A program made the position numbers and the translations under genes. 16,104 nucleotides of DNA, taken from Rickettsiales bacterium (GTDB lineage Bacteria; Pseudomonadota; Alphaproteobacteria; Rickettsiales; UBA1997). Below are positions 6,227 to 14,100 of the stretch, one piece after another; the stretch's first letter is position 1, and the number at the start of each line of letters is the position of its first letter. Below the pieces are notes generated by a model. The model searched no databases. It had not been told where the DNA came from and saw only the letters and a program-made list of their open reading frames with translations. The stretch spans positions 1 through 16,104 of the forward strand of contig JAITAR010000009.1 of NCBI GenBank assembly GCA_031284025.1, given 5' to 3'.

Positions 6227-7957
6227 CTAGAGCCCACCATTAGTTTCACTGCCCATGTTGGTGGTAAATACATTTCCAAATACACTACCAAGCGTAGCAT
6301 TAGTGTCAGCGTTGAGATACTGCTCAATGTCAAAGTCATCTTCGTCACTTTCTTCCTCTTCCTGGCTTACAGGCTTGCTGTTATCAGTATCCTCCCTCAA
6401 TTTAAGCATTAATTTGCCAGTTTTGCTATCGAATAGAGAAATCAATGCCTCCAGCTTATCGCTAACTCGAAACGATTCAGTTTTTTGCTCTTTTTTATCG
6501 GCAGAGATATCTATTCTTTTTATTATAGCTTTTAAGCCTTGCTCAATTTCAACCTCCAGAAAACCTCTTCTGACATTTTTCACCGTACACGAAACCCTGG
6601 TGTTTTCGGCCAGTTTTTGAATGTCATCTTTAAAATTTTCATTTGAAAGCTGCTTAATTCCAATGGAAATCCTCTCCTGCTCATAGTTACTACCTAACAG
6701 CATTACACTAATTTTTTCATTCTTTTTATATTTCTTTAGAGTATCTTTAGACTTTGATTCATCCCAATCTACATCCGACACATGCACAAGGCCATCTATG
6801 CCCGACTCAAATTCGACAAAGAGGCCGAACTCTGTAATGTTCTTAACCATTCCCTCTATCACATCTCCCACTACGTATTTATCAGAAAATTCTTTCCAGG
6901 GATTAGTTTCACACTGTTTAATTCCTAGAGATATTCGATGATGGTCCGTACTGATGTCAAGAATCATAACCCTGACCGCCTGGCCCACCGACAGGATTTT
7001 TGAAGGTATAACACTATTCTTAAACCAACTCATTTCAGAAATGTGGACCAAACCCTCTATGCCGTTTTCAATTTCCACAAAGACACCATACTGTGCTATA
7101 TTGGTTACACGACCGTTGACTATGGAATTAACTGGGAATTTCTGTTCTATAGTTTCCCATGGGTTTTCCTGCAGCTGTTTCATTCCTAGGGACACCTTCT
7201 TTGCGATTTCATCATACTTTATAACCTGAACCTGCACCTCCTGCCCAATTTTCAGAACCTCAGATGGATGCCGAATTCTACACCAGGAAATATCCGTCAG
7301 ATGCAACAGACCATCAAAACTACCAAAGTCAACGAATACACCGTAGTCGGTGATGTTCTTTACCATGCCAGTCATCACGTCGCCAACTTTGATATTGCTG
7401 AGAATTTCATCCCTTTCTCTGTTTCTTTGCTCCTCTAATATAGCTCTTCTGGAAACAACAACGTTTCTACGGATATCATCGACCTTTAGAACCATAAACT
7501 TTTCTATTTTACCCGTAAAATCATCGGTATTAACTAGAACGACCGTATCCACCTGACTTTTTGGTAAAAAGGCTATAATATCGCCTATTTCCACAGCGAA
7601 GCCGCCTTTTACCTTTCCTAAAACTTTGCCTTCTACGGTTCTATTTTCGGCTAGACATTTTTTCAATTCATTCCAGCTTTGGTATTTTCTAGCATTTTCT
7701 CTGCTAACGATAAGTTCCCCTTTTCTATTTTCGATTTTTTCTATATAAATTTCTACCCTATCGCCCACAGCTATATTTTCCCCGGCAAACTCCGCTTTGG
7801 ATATATAGCCAACAGTTTTGCCTCCAATATCAATTGTTACAGTCTTGTTATCAATGTCTATAATCGTACCTGTAGCTATATCGCCTTCATTATAGACAAC
7901 TACCTCAGAGTCATACTGATCCAACAGTTTCTCAAAATCTTCAAAATCAAAATCCAT
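6227..7957 (-). CDS. rpsA: 30S ribosomal protein S1
   Basis: RNA-binding protein on the small ribosomal subunit that helps recruit and unfold mRNA. The 576 aa hold six S1 (OB-fold) domains at about residues 23-86, 104-170, 190-260, 276-347, 363-435 and 451-520. Domains 3-5 are the best conserved (GMVKNITDYGVFVDFG, GLVHISEMSW, GLVHVSDVDW, each followed by RISLGIKQ-like ends); domain 6 is divergent. A tail rich in Glu, Asp and Ser (about 531-550) follows. No Shine-Dalgarno is seen before the ATG, as in many rpsA genes, where S1 controls its own translation. It lies 94 bp after cmk on the same strand, the classic cmk-rpsA pair of Proteobacteria, and converges on the effector gene. Confidence 0.97.
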   Translation of the reverse strand: MDFDFEDFEKLLDQYDSEVVVYNEGDIATGTIIDIDNKTVTIDIGGKTVGYISKAEFAGENIAVGDRVEIYIEKIENRKGELIVSRENARKYQSWNELKKCLAENRTVEGKVLGKVKGGFAVEIGDIIAFLPKSQVDTVVLVNTDDFTGKIEKFMVLKVDDIRRNVVVSRRAILEEQRNRERDEILSNIKVGDVMTGMVKNITDYGVFVDFGSFDGLLHLTDISWCRIRHPSEVLKIGQEVQVQVIKYDEIAKKVSLGMKQLQENPWETIEQKFPVNSIVNGRVTNIAQYGVFVEIENGIEGLVHISEMSWFKNSVIPSKILSVGQAVRVMILDISTDHHRISLGIKQCETNPWKEFSDKYVVGDVIEGMVKNITEFGLFVEFESGIDGLVHVSDVDWDESKSKDTLKKYKKNEKISVMLLGSNYEQERISIGIKQLSNENFKDDIQKLAENTRVSCTVKNVRRGFLEVEIEQGLKAIIKRIDISADKKEQKTESFRVSDKLEALISLFDSKTGKLMLKLREDTDNSKPVSQEEEESDEDDFDIEQYLNADTNATLGSVFGNVFTTNMGSETNGGL

Positions 7958-8051
7958 AGTGTCAAAAGTAACGGGGAAGTTAATAAAAGATCAGACCAAA
8001 TGCACAATATGATAATCCCCCTATTACCATTTTCATTGGTCCAAACTAAAA

Positions 8052-8675
8052 CTAAAACTTGATAAACGACAAAACGTAGGGAAAAACTTCATCTATACCC
8101 ATATCTGTGGTATCAACCTCCACGGCGTCGTCAGCTTTTTTCAATGGCGCCAGCGCTCTTTCACTATCTCTTCTATCTCTCTCCACTAAATTAGCCAAGA
8201 CTTCCTTATAGTCAATATCTTTGCCTTTCGCTAACATCTCTCTGTGCCTTCTTTTAGCCCTCTCTTCAACACTAGCCGTTATGAAAAACTTAAAACTAGC
8301 ATGGGGACATACCACAGTGCCTATATCACGTCCATCCAGCACTGCACCACCCTCCTGATTAGCAAAACTTTCCTGAAAACTAAAGAGAAATTTCCTGACC
8401 TCTGGCACGATCGCTATCTTTGATGTCATGGCACTTATGTTTTCGTTGTATAATTCGGGATTCTCCAAATCTGAGAAATCCACCTTTGCCAAAATGCCAA
8501 TTATCGCATTACTATCCGATAAATCGATGGATGGATTATCTGCCAGATACAAAGCTATCGCCCTGTAAAGGCCACCCGTATTTAAATAGGGCAATTTGTA
8601 GAAGCTGGCTATCTTTTTAGCCAATGTACCCTTGCCCGAAGCCGTGGTACCGTCAATCGCTATAATCTTATTCAT
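8052..8675 (-). CDS. cmk: Cytidylate kinase
   Basis: Phosphorylates CMP and dCMP with ATP, feeding RNA, lipid and DNA precursors. At 207 aa it is slightly shorter than the usual 220 or so. The P-loop is GTTASGKGT (9-17). NTGGLYRAIAL is the substrate-binding start, LDGRDIGTVV is the conserved GRDIGT motif, and RDRRDSERALAPLKKADDA is the LID/C-terminal signature, ending VEVDTTDM. The start is fixed by the P-loop position eight residues in. A minus-strand promoter lies 19-47 bases upstream of the ATG and probably drives cmk and rpsA together. Confidence 0.96.
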   Translation of the reverse strand: MNKIIAIDGTTASGKGTLAKKIASFYKLPYLNTGGLYRAIALYLADNPSIDLSDSNAIIGILAKVDFSDLENPELYNENISAMTSKIAIVPEVRKFLFSFQESFANQEGGAVLDGRDIGTVVCPHASFKFFITASVEERAKRRHREMLAKGKDIDYKEVLANLVERDRRDSERALAPLKKADDAVEVDTTDMGIDEVFPYVLSFIKF

Positions 8676-8693
8676 AGGAATGAGTTTTTTTCC

Positions 8694-8722
8694 AAAGTAA
8701 CTTTACAAATTGTTTTTGTCAA
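8694..8722 (-). promoter_or_regulatory. Putative cmk-rpsA promoter
   Basis: On the minus strand a perfect -35 box TTGACA (8717-8722) stands 17 nt before TACTTT (8694-8699), a weak -10 box. The predicted start point is about 10 nt upstream of the cmk ATG at 8675, so the leader is very short. Confidence 0.45.
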
Positions 8723-8748
8723 TACAATTACCGTTATTTTGGGTCTGT

Positions 8749-9081
8749 CTACCAATCATACATAATACGTTTTACCATATTTCTTGGATTGGTCGATAAA
8801 AACTCTTCATCAATCCACATTAACACAGCATTTGTTGTTGCTTTGGTGTTTCTGGCAAAACTCTGTCTTACACCATACCCATTTCCATTGAAAATAGTCT
8901 TGGCGGTTATTTTTCTGACCTTCCTAGATATCTTTCCAAAAGTTAAAGTCACTATTAACAGGGACGACTATTACACTTGCCAGCTAACATCGAGAAAATT
9001 ATATGTCGAAAGTACCTATAATTTGCTGGCCGGCGTGTTTTCTTTTCACTATTTTATCTGTCGATCCTGTGGGTTTTCGAT
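8749..9081 (-). pseudogene. Decayed minus-strand coding remnant
   Basis: Two minus-strand fragments read like protein but are cut by stops and lie in different frames. One (about 9085-8999) gives NRKPTGSTDKIVKRKHAGQQ and ends at a TAA. The other, from a GTG at 8952, gives a 67-aa basic product with GYGVRQSFARNTKATTNAVL and ends RIMYDW. Arg is written AGA, as in the genome's real genes. They may continue the lysine-rich ORF at 9082-9273 after frameshifts, making one broken gene of about 170 codons. I do not recognise the family. A plus-strand hydrophobic frame covers the same bases but has only a TTG start and reads like a mirror image. Confidence 0.25.
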
Positions 9082-9273
9082 TTAATTTAGGTTCCTATTG
9101 CGTTCTTTGGATAATTTCTCAGCGAGTTTTTCCCTCCTCCTTTTTTCCATAAATTTTTCTACTTCTTTGTGGGTATTACCCTTATTTACTGACGGAATAT
9201 TTGAAACATGGTTAAATTCTCTTTTCTTTTTTTCACCTGTCGATCTATCTTTCGTAGTTTTCTCGGCACTCAT
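9082..9273 (-). CDS. Small lysine/arginine/glutamate-rich hypothetical protein
   Basis: A 63-codon minus-strand frame from ATG 9273. It encodes a highly charged, probably helical protein (KEVEKFMEKRRREKLAEKL) with no signal peptide, cysteine or membrane segment. No Shine-Dalgarno is seen, but the DNA upstream (9280-9390) is very AT-rich and promoter-like. Moving to the next frame just before its stop gives about 28 more basic residues (RKPTGSTDK and on), so it may be the 5' piece of a frameshifted gene. No family is recognised. Confidence 0.35.
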   Translation of the reverse strand: MSAEKTTKDRSTGEKKKREFNHVSNIPSVNKGNTHKEVEKFMEKRRREKLAEKLSKERNRNLN

Positions 9274-9533
9274 ACATATACATGTAAAATAATACTACAT
9301 ATAGTATATATTAATCAAAATATAAATGTTAACTACAACTTAAAATTTAGTACTGCTCACCTATAATATATTAAATATTTAGCTATACTCGGTGTGGTGG
9401 CCAAAAATTGACAAAAATCCAGAGACGTTTTGGCCGCAAAACTAAGCGTTGCCACTTGACGTGCCACATTGGAAATTTTGAATACGTGTCATATTGTCTT
9501 GAAGCAGAACCTTTTTCCATGGAAGCTAAATCA
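9274..9533 (+). other. Intergenic stretch with an inverted repeat
   Basis: No convincing gene on either strand. From 9280 to 9390 it is almost pure A+T. An 8-bp inverted repeat, GGCCAAAA (9399-9406) and TTTTGGCC (9428-9435), extendable by a wobble and one more pair, brackets 21 nt. No T-run follows on either strand, so it is not a plain terminator and could be an operator or RNA structure. Confidence 0.3.
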
Positions 9534-9561
9534 TTGACAATTAGCATCTTCCCCAGATAAT
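9534..9561 (+). promoter_or_regulatory. rplU-rpmA promoter
   Basis: A perfect -35 TTGACA (9534-9539), a 16-nt spacer and GATAAT (9556-9561, 5/6) face rplU. RNA would start near 9568, leaving a leader of about 105 nt. Confidence 0.6.
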
Positions 9562-9567
9562 AGACTA

Positions 9568-9672
9568 TAATTGGAAAGATCGGAATCTTTGCAGGCGACT
9601 GAGAGTCCCACTGGATGATTTTAAATAACTGGGGCGCTGGGCGGAGAGGTATACAAAATAATGGTTTGAGTT
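9568..9672 (+). promoter_or_regulatory. rplU 5' leader with terminal hairpin
   Basis: The predicted leader begins with a small hairpin, AAAGAT-cgga-ATCTTT (9575-9590). It has GC-richer sequence at 9630-9650, including a GGAGAGG too far from the ATG (about 25 nt) to serve as a normal ribosome binding site. Leaders of r-protein operons are often targets for feedback by a ribosomal protein; that role here is inference. Confidence 0.3.
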
Positions 9673-9996
9673 ATGTTTGCAATAGTGGAGACAGGTGGTA
9701 AGCAGTACATGGTGTCCGAAGGTAATACGCTGGACATCGAGAAGTTGACTGGGAATGTAGAGAATGGTGCGAAGATAGTTTTCGAATCGGTATTTCTGGC
9801 AAAAGATGCGGATGGAAAGTTATTCATCGGTAAGCCAACGCTAACTAATGTTACCGTTGAGGCTGAGATTTTGAAGAGCTATCGAGACAAAAAGGTAATA
9901 ATTTTCAAGGCTAGAAGAAGGAAGAATTCTCGAACAAAAACTGGTCATCGACAGTCTAAAATGAGGGTAAAGATTACGGACATCAAATTTTCATGA
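9673..9996 (+). CDS. rplU: 50S ribosomal protein L21
   Basis: Large-subunit protein that contacts 23S rRNA near L20. The 107-aa length is normal. MFAIVETGGKQYMVSEG is the typical start, and FKARRRKNSRTKTGHRQ (about 77-93) is the conserved basic signature before the end. It is the first gene of the rplU-rpmA operon, with rpmA 27 bp downstream. The Shine-Dalgarno is weak (GAG close to the ATG). Confidence 0.97.
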   Translation: MFAIVETGGKQYMVSEGNTLDIEKLTGNVENGAKIVFESVFLAKDADGKLFIGKPTLTNVTVEAEILKSYRDKKVIIFKARRRKNSRTKTGHRQSKMRVKITDIKFS

Positions 9997-10023
9997 TTTA
10001 TCAACTAGTTATAGGAGAACACG

Positions 10024-10281
10024 ATGGCTCATCATAAGGCGGGAGGTAGTTCAACAAATGGAAGAGATTCGGCCGGGAGGAGGCTGGGCATAAAAAAGTA
10101 TGCGGGAGAGAGGGTTATTCCTGGAAATATAATCTGTCGGCAGAGGGGAACGAAGTGGCATCCGGGATTTAACGTTGGAATCGGTAAAGATCATACGATA
10201 TTTGCTCTGGTTGATGGTACTGTCAGATTTCTTACAAAGGGACCTAAAAGTCGAGTATTTATTAACGTAGAGGTGAGTTAG
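10024..10281 (+). CDS. rpmA: 50S ribosomal protein L27
   Basis: Large-subunit protein whose N-terminus reaches the peptidyl-transferase centre. The 85-aa length is normal. MAHHKAGGSSTNGRDSAGRR is the usual start with no propeptide, followed by GNIICRQRGTKWHPG and VGIGKDHTIFALVDG. AGGAG (10013-10017), six bases before the ATG, is a clear ribosome binding site. In many bacteria obgE or another housekeeping gene follows; here three lysis-like genes follow instead. Confidence 0.97.
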   Translation: MAHHKAGGSSTNGRDSAGRRLGIKKYAGERVIPGNIICRQRGTKWHPGFNVGIGKDHTIFALVDGTVRFLTKGPKSRVFINVEVS

Positions 10282-10369
10282 TTGGCAGATGAAAATTCGT
10301 TAGCAGCGTTTCTATGGCCAAATCCTACTAAAAAGTTTAAATAATATTCAAATTTTAGGACTACCGTAG

Positions 10370-10591
10370 GTGAAATCCGTCGGTATCATGTGGCTAGTAC
10401 AAATATTGCTGTGTGCCTTGGCTTTCATTCTACTGTTTGTATTTGTAATTTTCGTTTTGGCGATTTTTCATTGGCTCAGAGCTAGAGCTAGAGATGAGAT
10501 CATAGCTAGTCGGCTAAATCTAACTAGAAATTATTGTCCAGAGAAAGATCTAGAAAAGGTAAAGAAAAAGATAAGGGATGGTAAATTTTAA
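10370..10591 (+). CDS. Small one-helix membrane protein, possible holin or spanin partner
   Basis: A 73-aa product with one long hydrophobic helix (about residues 6-34) and a charged C-terminal tail (RARARDE, then EKDLEKVKKKIRDGKF). A TAG lies directly before the GTG start; an ATG six codons in (10388) is an alternative. AGGA lies 11 nt before the GTG. The gene overlaps the next by 14 bases, and that gene is followed after 3 bases by a peptidoglycan peptidase. Size, topology and neighbours fit a phage holin or a short inner-membrane spanin, but sequence alone does not show which. Codon use is like the host genes. Confidence 0.6.
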   Translation: MKSVGIMWLVQILLCALAFILLFVFVIFVLAIFHWLRARARDEIIASRLNLTRNYCPEKDLEKVKKKIRDGKF

Positions 10592-10793
10592 AAAACTAGC
10601 CCTGGTTCTGCTCAGCTGTGGCTGTCACCGAAGAATAGTGGTGGCTGTCTGTCCTCTGCCTTTGGAATATTCTAGTGAATTTCAAAAAAACTTATTGGAA
10701 GATTTGGAAAAAGTTAGCAGTTTTTACATAGAACAGCTGGTCATAGATTTCTATAACATTAATCAGCAGTTGAGACTAGTGGGGAGAGAGTAG
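10578..10793 (+). CDS. Small lipoprotein, Rz1-like outer-membrane spanin candidate
   Basis: A 71-aa product that starts with two lysines, a short hydrophobic stretch and LLSCGC, a plausible lipobox with Cys14 as the lipidated residue. The mature part has CPLPLEYSSEFQ and an amphipathic helix to the end. The pattern Cys-Pro-x-Pro, then YS-x-x-FQ and a final QLR resembles, from memory, Rz1-like proteins next to endolysins in alphaproteobacterial phages; this resemblance needs a profile search. Such lipoproteins join an inner-membrane partner to fuse the two membranes at the last step of phage lysis. The start overlaps the upstream gene and the stop lies 3 bases before the peptidase gene, so the three form one operon. 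Confidence 0.5.
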   Translation: MVNFKKLALVLLSCGCHRRIVVAVCPLPLEYSSEFQKNLLEDLEKVSSFYIEQLVIDFYNINQQLRLVGRE

Positions 10794-10796
10794 CCT

Positions 10797-11186
10797 ATGT
10801 TTACCTTTGGCGACAGAAGCAGAAGTATTCTTGAGAACGTGCAGCTAGAATTGAGGATTCTGGCAGAAAGGGTTATCAAAATATCGCCTATAGATTTTGC
10901 TATCACCTCTGGCCTGAGGACTAGGGATGAGCAGCAAAAGCTCTATGAGAGCGGCAAAAGCAAAACTTTGAATTCGAAACATTTAAGTGGCAAAGCTCTG
11001 GATTTTGTTCCCTGGCATAGTGGCACGGCCTACTTCTATGATCTTGGCAGCTGCAGTCTAATTGCTGGACTTTTTATTGCTCTGGCTGAAGAATCGTTGC
11101 AGCTGAAAATCAGAACGGGTGTTCTCTGGGATGGAAATTTGGTGTCGGCCAACGAATTTTTAGATGCATACCACATCGAAATATAA
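10797..11186 (+). CDS. M15-family peptidoglycan peptidase (endolysin-like)
   Basis: A compact 129-aa, single-domain zinc peptidase of the VanY / L-alanyl-D-glutamate endopeptidase type, as in phage T5 endolysin. The fold's key residues are present: SGLRT (38-42) followed by QQ, the zinc motif SKHLSGKALD with His62 and Asp69, and DAYHIE with His126 as third ligand and Asp123 as likely general base. TGVLWDGN stands where the usual Trp-Gly motif lies. There is no signal peptide, so it needs a holin or other route to reach the wall, as phage endolysins do; cellular VanY proteins normally have a signal or anchor. GGAGAG before the ATG is a good ribosome binding site. Last gene of the three-gene cassette. 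Confidence 0.82.
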   Translation: MFTFGDRSRSILENVQLELRILAERVIKISPIDFAITSGLRTRDEQQKLYESGKSKTLNSKHLSGKALDFVPWHSGTAYFYDLGSCSLIAGLFIALAEESLQLKIRTGVLWDGNLVSANEFLDAYHIEI

Positions 11187-11261
11187 TAATTCTCATCTAA
11201 AGACTAGCAAATATAATTGGGGTGATTATCTTGGGAAAGTTTAATTTAAATTTAGCTAGCT

Positions 11262-11792
11262 ATGGATAGTGGAAAAATTATTTTCTTCACCGGCTGTATG
11301 TTTGCCGGTAAGAGTCTAAGTTTGATAGAAAAAGTGCAGGAAATTGGTAAACCCTTTGAGGGTTTTAAACCTCTGGTGGATACTAGAGATGGTGCCTTCA
11401 TAGCTTCAAGAAATTCTACCAAGAAATTGGCCGCGAATATGGTAGATGACATTAGTATGGCAATGAATAGTGTAGCCGATGTTGTAGTCTTCGATGAAAT
11501 TCAATTTTTCAAAACTGAAGGCTTTGAAGAAGTTATAGGCGCCCTTAAAGATAGAGGTAAAATAGTTTTGATGAGTGGTCTGGATAGAATAGCAAACGGT
11601 GACTACTGGAAAATATATCCAATTGCCCTAGACTTATCTGATGAAGTGGTGTACCTATCTGCCATCTGTGATCTCTGTGGCAAAACAGCCACCTTTACTA
11701 AGAGGTTGGAGGGAGGAAATGAGGAAATTCAGATAGAGGGAGAAGGAGTTAGGTACATACCAACCTGTGAGCACTGTTTTAGATTGAAATAG
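11262..11792 (+). CDS. tdk: Thymidine kinase
   Basis: Salvages thymidine to dTMP with ATP. The 176-aa length is on the short side for the type II (TK1-like) family. The P-loop is GCMFAGKS (11-18), where relatives usually have GPMF[AS]GK[TS]. KPLVDTRDG and ASRNST are the expected strand and Ser-Arg motifs, VVVFDEIQFF (74-83) is the Walker B/DE-Q motif, and four cysteines (CDLC and CEHC) form the structural zinc site. GLDRIANGDYWK replaces the more usual GLD-x-DF-x-G. It lies between the lysis-like genes and ligA on the same strand. The function fits an organism that imports nucleosides from a host. Confidence 0.93.
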   Translation: MDSGKIIFFTGCMFAGKSLSLIEKVQEIGKPFEGFKPLVDTRDGAFIASRNSTKKLAANMVDDISMAMNSVADVVVFDEIQFFKTEGFEEVIGALKDRGKIVLMSGLDRIANGDYWKIYPIALDLSDEVVYLSAICDLCGKTATFTKRLEGGNEEIQIEGEGVRYIPTCEHCFRLK

Positions 11793-11843
11793 TTAAAATA
11801 TACTGGCATAGTTGTTCCAGAAAAAATACTAATTTTAAGTACA

Positions 11844-14009
11844 ATGGAGACTGAGAAAAAACGGCTGAGAGAACTGGAGAAGAAAATTCTAGAGGCCGAC
11901 GAGGCGTACTATGGCCGCGACGACCCACTAATGGATGACGCCGAGTACGATAGAATTAGGCGCGAACTTGCAGAATTGAAAAAAAAATATCCAGAGTACT
12001 CCTCCAGCGTAGATATCGAAGAGAGCATTGGCTATAGAGTTTTAGATCATTTTCCAAAGGTTGAACACAGAGTTCCAATGACTTCTCTGGCTAATGGCTT
12101 TAGTCAACAGGACATTTTAGATTTTTTGGATAGATGTGGAAAATTTCTTGGAATGGTTGCAGATTTTGAAATATTCTGTGAGCCAAAAATAGACGGACTT
12201 TCCTTTTCTGCTCTCTATGAAAAAGGTGTTTTTACTAGAGGTTCTACCAGAGGTGATGGTTCCTGGGGAGAAGACATTACAGAGAACCTTCGAGTCATAA
12301 AGTCTTTTCCCTCTAGATTATTTTCGGATAATCCTCCGAATATTCTGGAAGTTAGAGGCGAAGTATACATGTCAAAGAGCGATTTTCTGGAATTAAATGA
12401 AAAAAATACAGAAAGAGGAGAGAAGATATTTGCAAATCCGAGAAACGCAGCTGCCGGTTCCCTCAGACAGCTAGATACGTCAATAACGGCAAAAAGAAAT
12501 CTAAAGTATTTTGTATACACTCTGGGAGAATTTTCCAGTGAATTCAGCATAAAAAGCCAGATGGAGCTTCTGGATAGATTCTTTGAACTAGGATTTAAAA
12601 TTACTGGAGAAACAAAGCTCTGCAAAAATATCGATGAAATTATAGCTTTTTTTGACCACCTCAGAGAAATTAGACATAGTCTGGACTACGATCTGGACGG
12701 CGTTGTCTACAAGATAAATGATATGACCCTGCAGAGAAGACTAGGATCCGTTGGTCATCGCCCTAGATGGGCCATGGCCCATAAATTTCCAGCGGAGCAG
12801 GCCATAAGTATCATAAGAAAAATAGACATACAGGTAGGAAGAACTGGAGCACTGACGCCGGTAGCTCGACTTAGCCCCGTTAATGTTGGTGGAGCTATAG
12901 TTTCCAATGCAACGCTGCATAACAGAGATGAGATTGAAAAAAAAGACATAAGGGAGGGTGATGAAGTTGTGGTGCAGCGAGCTGCCGACGTAATTCCCCA
13001 GATAGTGGCGGTAAATGCCGGTAAAAGAACAGAAAATAGTAAAAAATTTGTTTTTCCAAATAACTGTCCGGTCTGCGGCAGCCGAGTTATAGCCTACGAT
13101 CTGGATGTGGTCCTCAGATGCAGCGGTGGCATCAATTGTCAGGCCCAGGTGGTAGAAAGTTTAAAACATTTTGTATCAAAAAATGCTTTTGACATTGATG
13201 GTCTCGGTGAAAAACAGATAGAAAAATTTTACAGAGAAAAAAGAATAGTAAAATTTGTGGATATTTTCAGATTGGCCGAACGAGAGAATTTTATAACCTT
13301 AGAGTATGATAGAGAACATGGTAAAAACATTTCCACGGACGAGCCACCTCTAGATAGGCAGAGCACCATGGCTAACTATCCATCGCTACCACTGCTATAT
13401 TCTGAAGGGTTTGGGAAAAAATCTGTAAAAAACCTGTTTGACAGCATAGAGAAATCCAAACATGTGACACTTAACAGATTCATTTTTGCTCTAGGAATTA
13501 GGTTCGTAGGAGAAACTACAGCAAAATTGCTAGCAAAGAACTACAAAACACTGGATAATTTACTAAAGAGTCTAAAGTTGGCCTCTGAAAAAAACATTTT
13601 TAGCGAAAGAAATAGCGAAGAGTACAAAAGATTCTGCTCCACAGACGGTATAGGTGAAAAGACCGCTAATACGATTCTTAACTACTTCGATGAAGATAGA
13701 AACGTGAAAATGATAGCTGAACTGCAAGAGATACTGGATATCGAGGACTATCAGAGTGATCCAGATTTCATTAAAAATAGCAAAATATACGGCAAAACTA
13801 TCATGTTTACTGGTACACTCGACAACATGACTAGATCCGAAGCAAAAGCCAGAGCCGAGGAAAAGGGAGCGAGAATTCTAGGAAGCATTTCCAGCAAACT
13901 AGATATTCTTGTTGCCGGCAGAGATAGCGGCAGCAAATTAAAAAAAGCACAGGAGTTAGGCATAGACATAGTCAATGGAAAAGAATGGGATGATTTATTG
14001 AAAAATTAA
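11844..14009 (+). CDS. ligA: NAD-dependent DNA ligase
   Basis: Seals nicks in replication and repair using NAD+. The 721 aa show the standard order. Domain Ia has YYGRDDPLMDDAEYD. The adenylation domain has active Lys115 in EPKIDGLS and then VRGEVYM, LDGVVYK and HKFPAEQA. The OB fold has VGRTGALTPVA. The zinc finger uses Cys408, Cys411, Cys426 and Cys432. Helix-hairpin-helix repeats lie at about 448-620 (DIDGLGEKQ, GIRFVGETTA, DGIGEKTA) and a BRCT domain at about 645-721 (KTIMFTGTLDNMTR). Between DIFRLAE and SEGFGKKS, at about 482-520, there is roughly 25 residues more than in typical alphaproteobacterial LigA. No Shine-Dalgarno is seen. Confidence 0.97.
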   Translation: METEKKRLRELEKKILEADEAYYGRDDPLMDDAEYDRIRRELAELKKKYPEYSSSVDIEESIGYRVLDHFPKVEHRVPMTSLANGFSQQDILDFLDRCGKFLGMVADFEIFCEPKIDGLSFSALYEKGVFTRGSTRGDGSWGEDITENLRVIKSFPSRLFSDNPPNILEVRGEVYMSKSDFLELNEKNTERGEKIFANPRNAAAGSLRQLDTSITAKRNLKYFVYTLGEFSSEFSIKSQMELLDRFFELGFKITGETKLCKNIDEIIAFFDHLREIRHSLDYDLDGVVYKINDMTLQRRLGSVGHRPRWAMAHKFPAEQAISIIRKIDIQVGRTGALTPVARLSPVNVGGAIVSNATLHNRDEIEKKDIREGDEVVVQRAADVIPQIVAVNAGKRTENSKKFVFPNNCPVCGSRVIAYDLDVVLRCSGGINCQAQVVESLKHFVSKNAFDIDGLGEKQIEKFYREKRIVKFVDIFRLAERENFITLEYDREHGKNISTDEPPLDRQSTMANYPSLPLLYSEGFGKKSVKNLFDSIEKSKHVTLNRFIFALGIRFVGETTAKLLAKNYKTLDNLLKSLKLASEKNIFSERNSEEYKRFCSTDGIGEKTANTILNYFDEDRNVKMIAELQEILDIEDYQSDPDFIKNSKIYGKTIMFTGTLDNMTRSEAKARAEEKGARILGSISSKLDILVAGRDSGSKLKKAQELGIDIVNGKEWDDLLKN

Positions 14010-14100
14010 TAGCGTAATATTTGTACTTTCTGTGGCATTATTTTTTAAAATTTGAGTTTGCTTTTAGTTATAAAAAATTTAGATTCAAGACGATGGATTA

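Noticed and set aside
6255..8062. Plus-strand frames rich in Ser, Leu and Phe across rpsA
   Set aside because: Typical antisense shadows of the clear rpsA gene.
8684..9085. Plus-strand open frame of about 133 codons, hydrophobic
   Set aside because: No ATG or GTG start with a ribosome binding site (only TTG), and it looks like the mirror of basic minus-strand frames.
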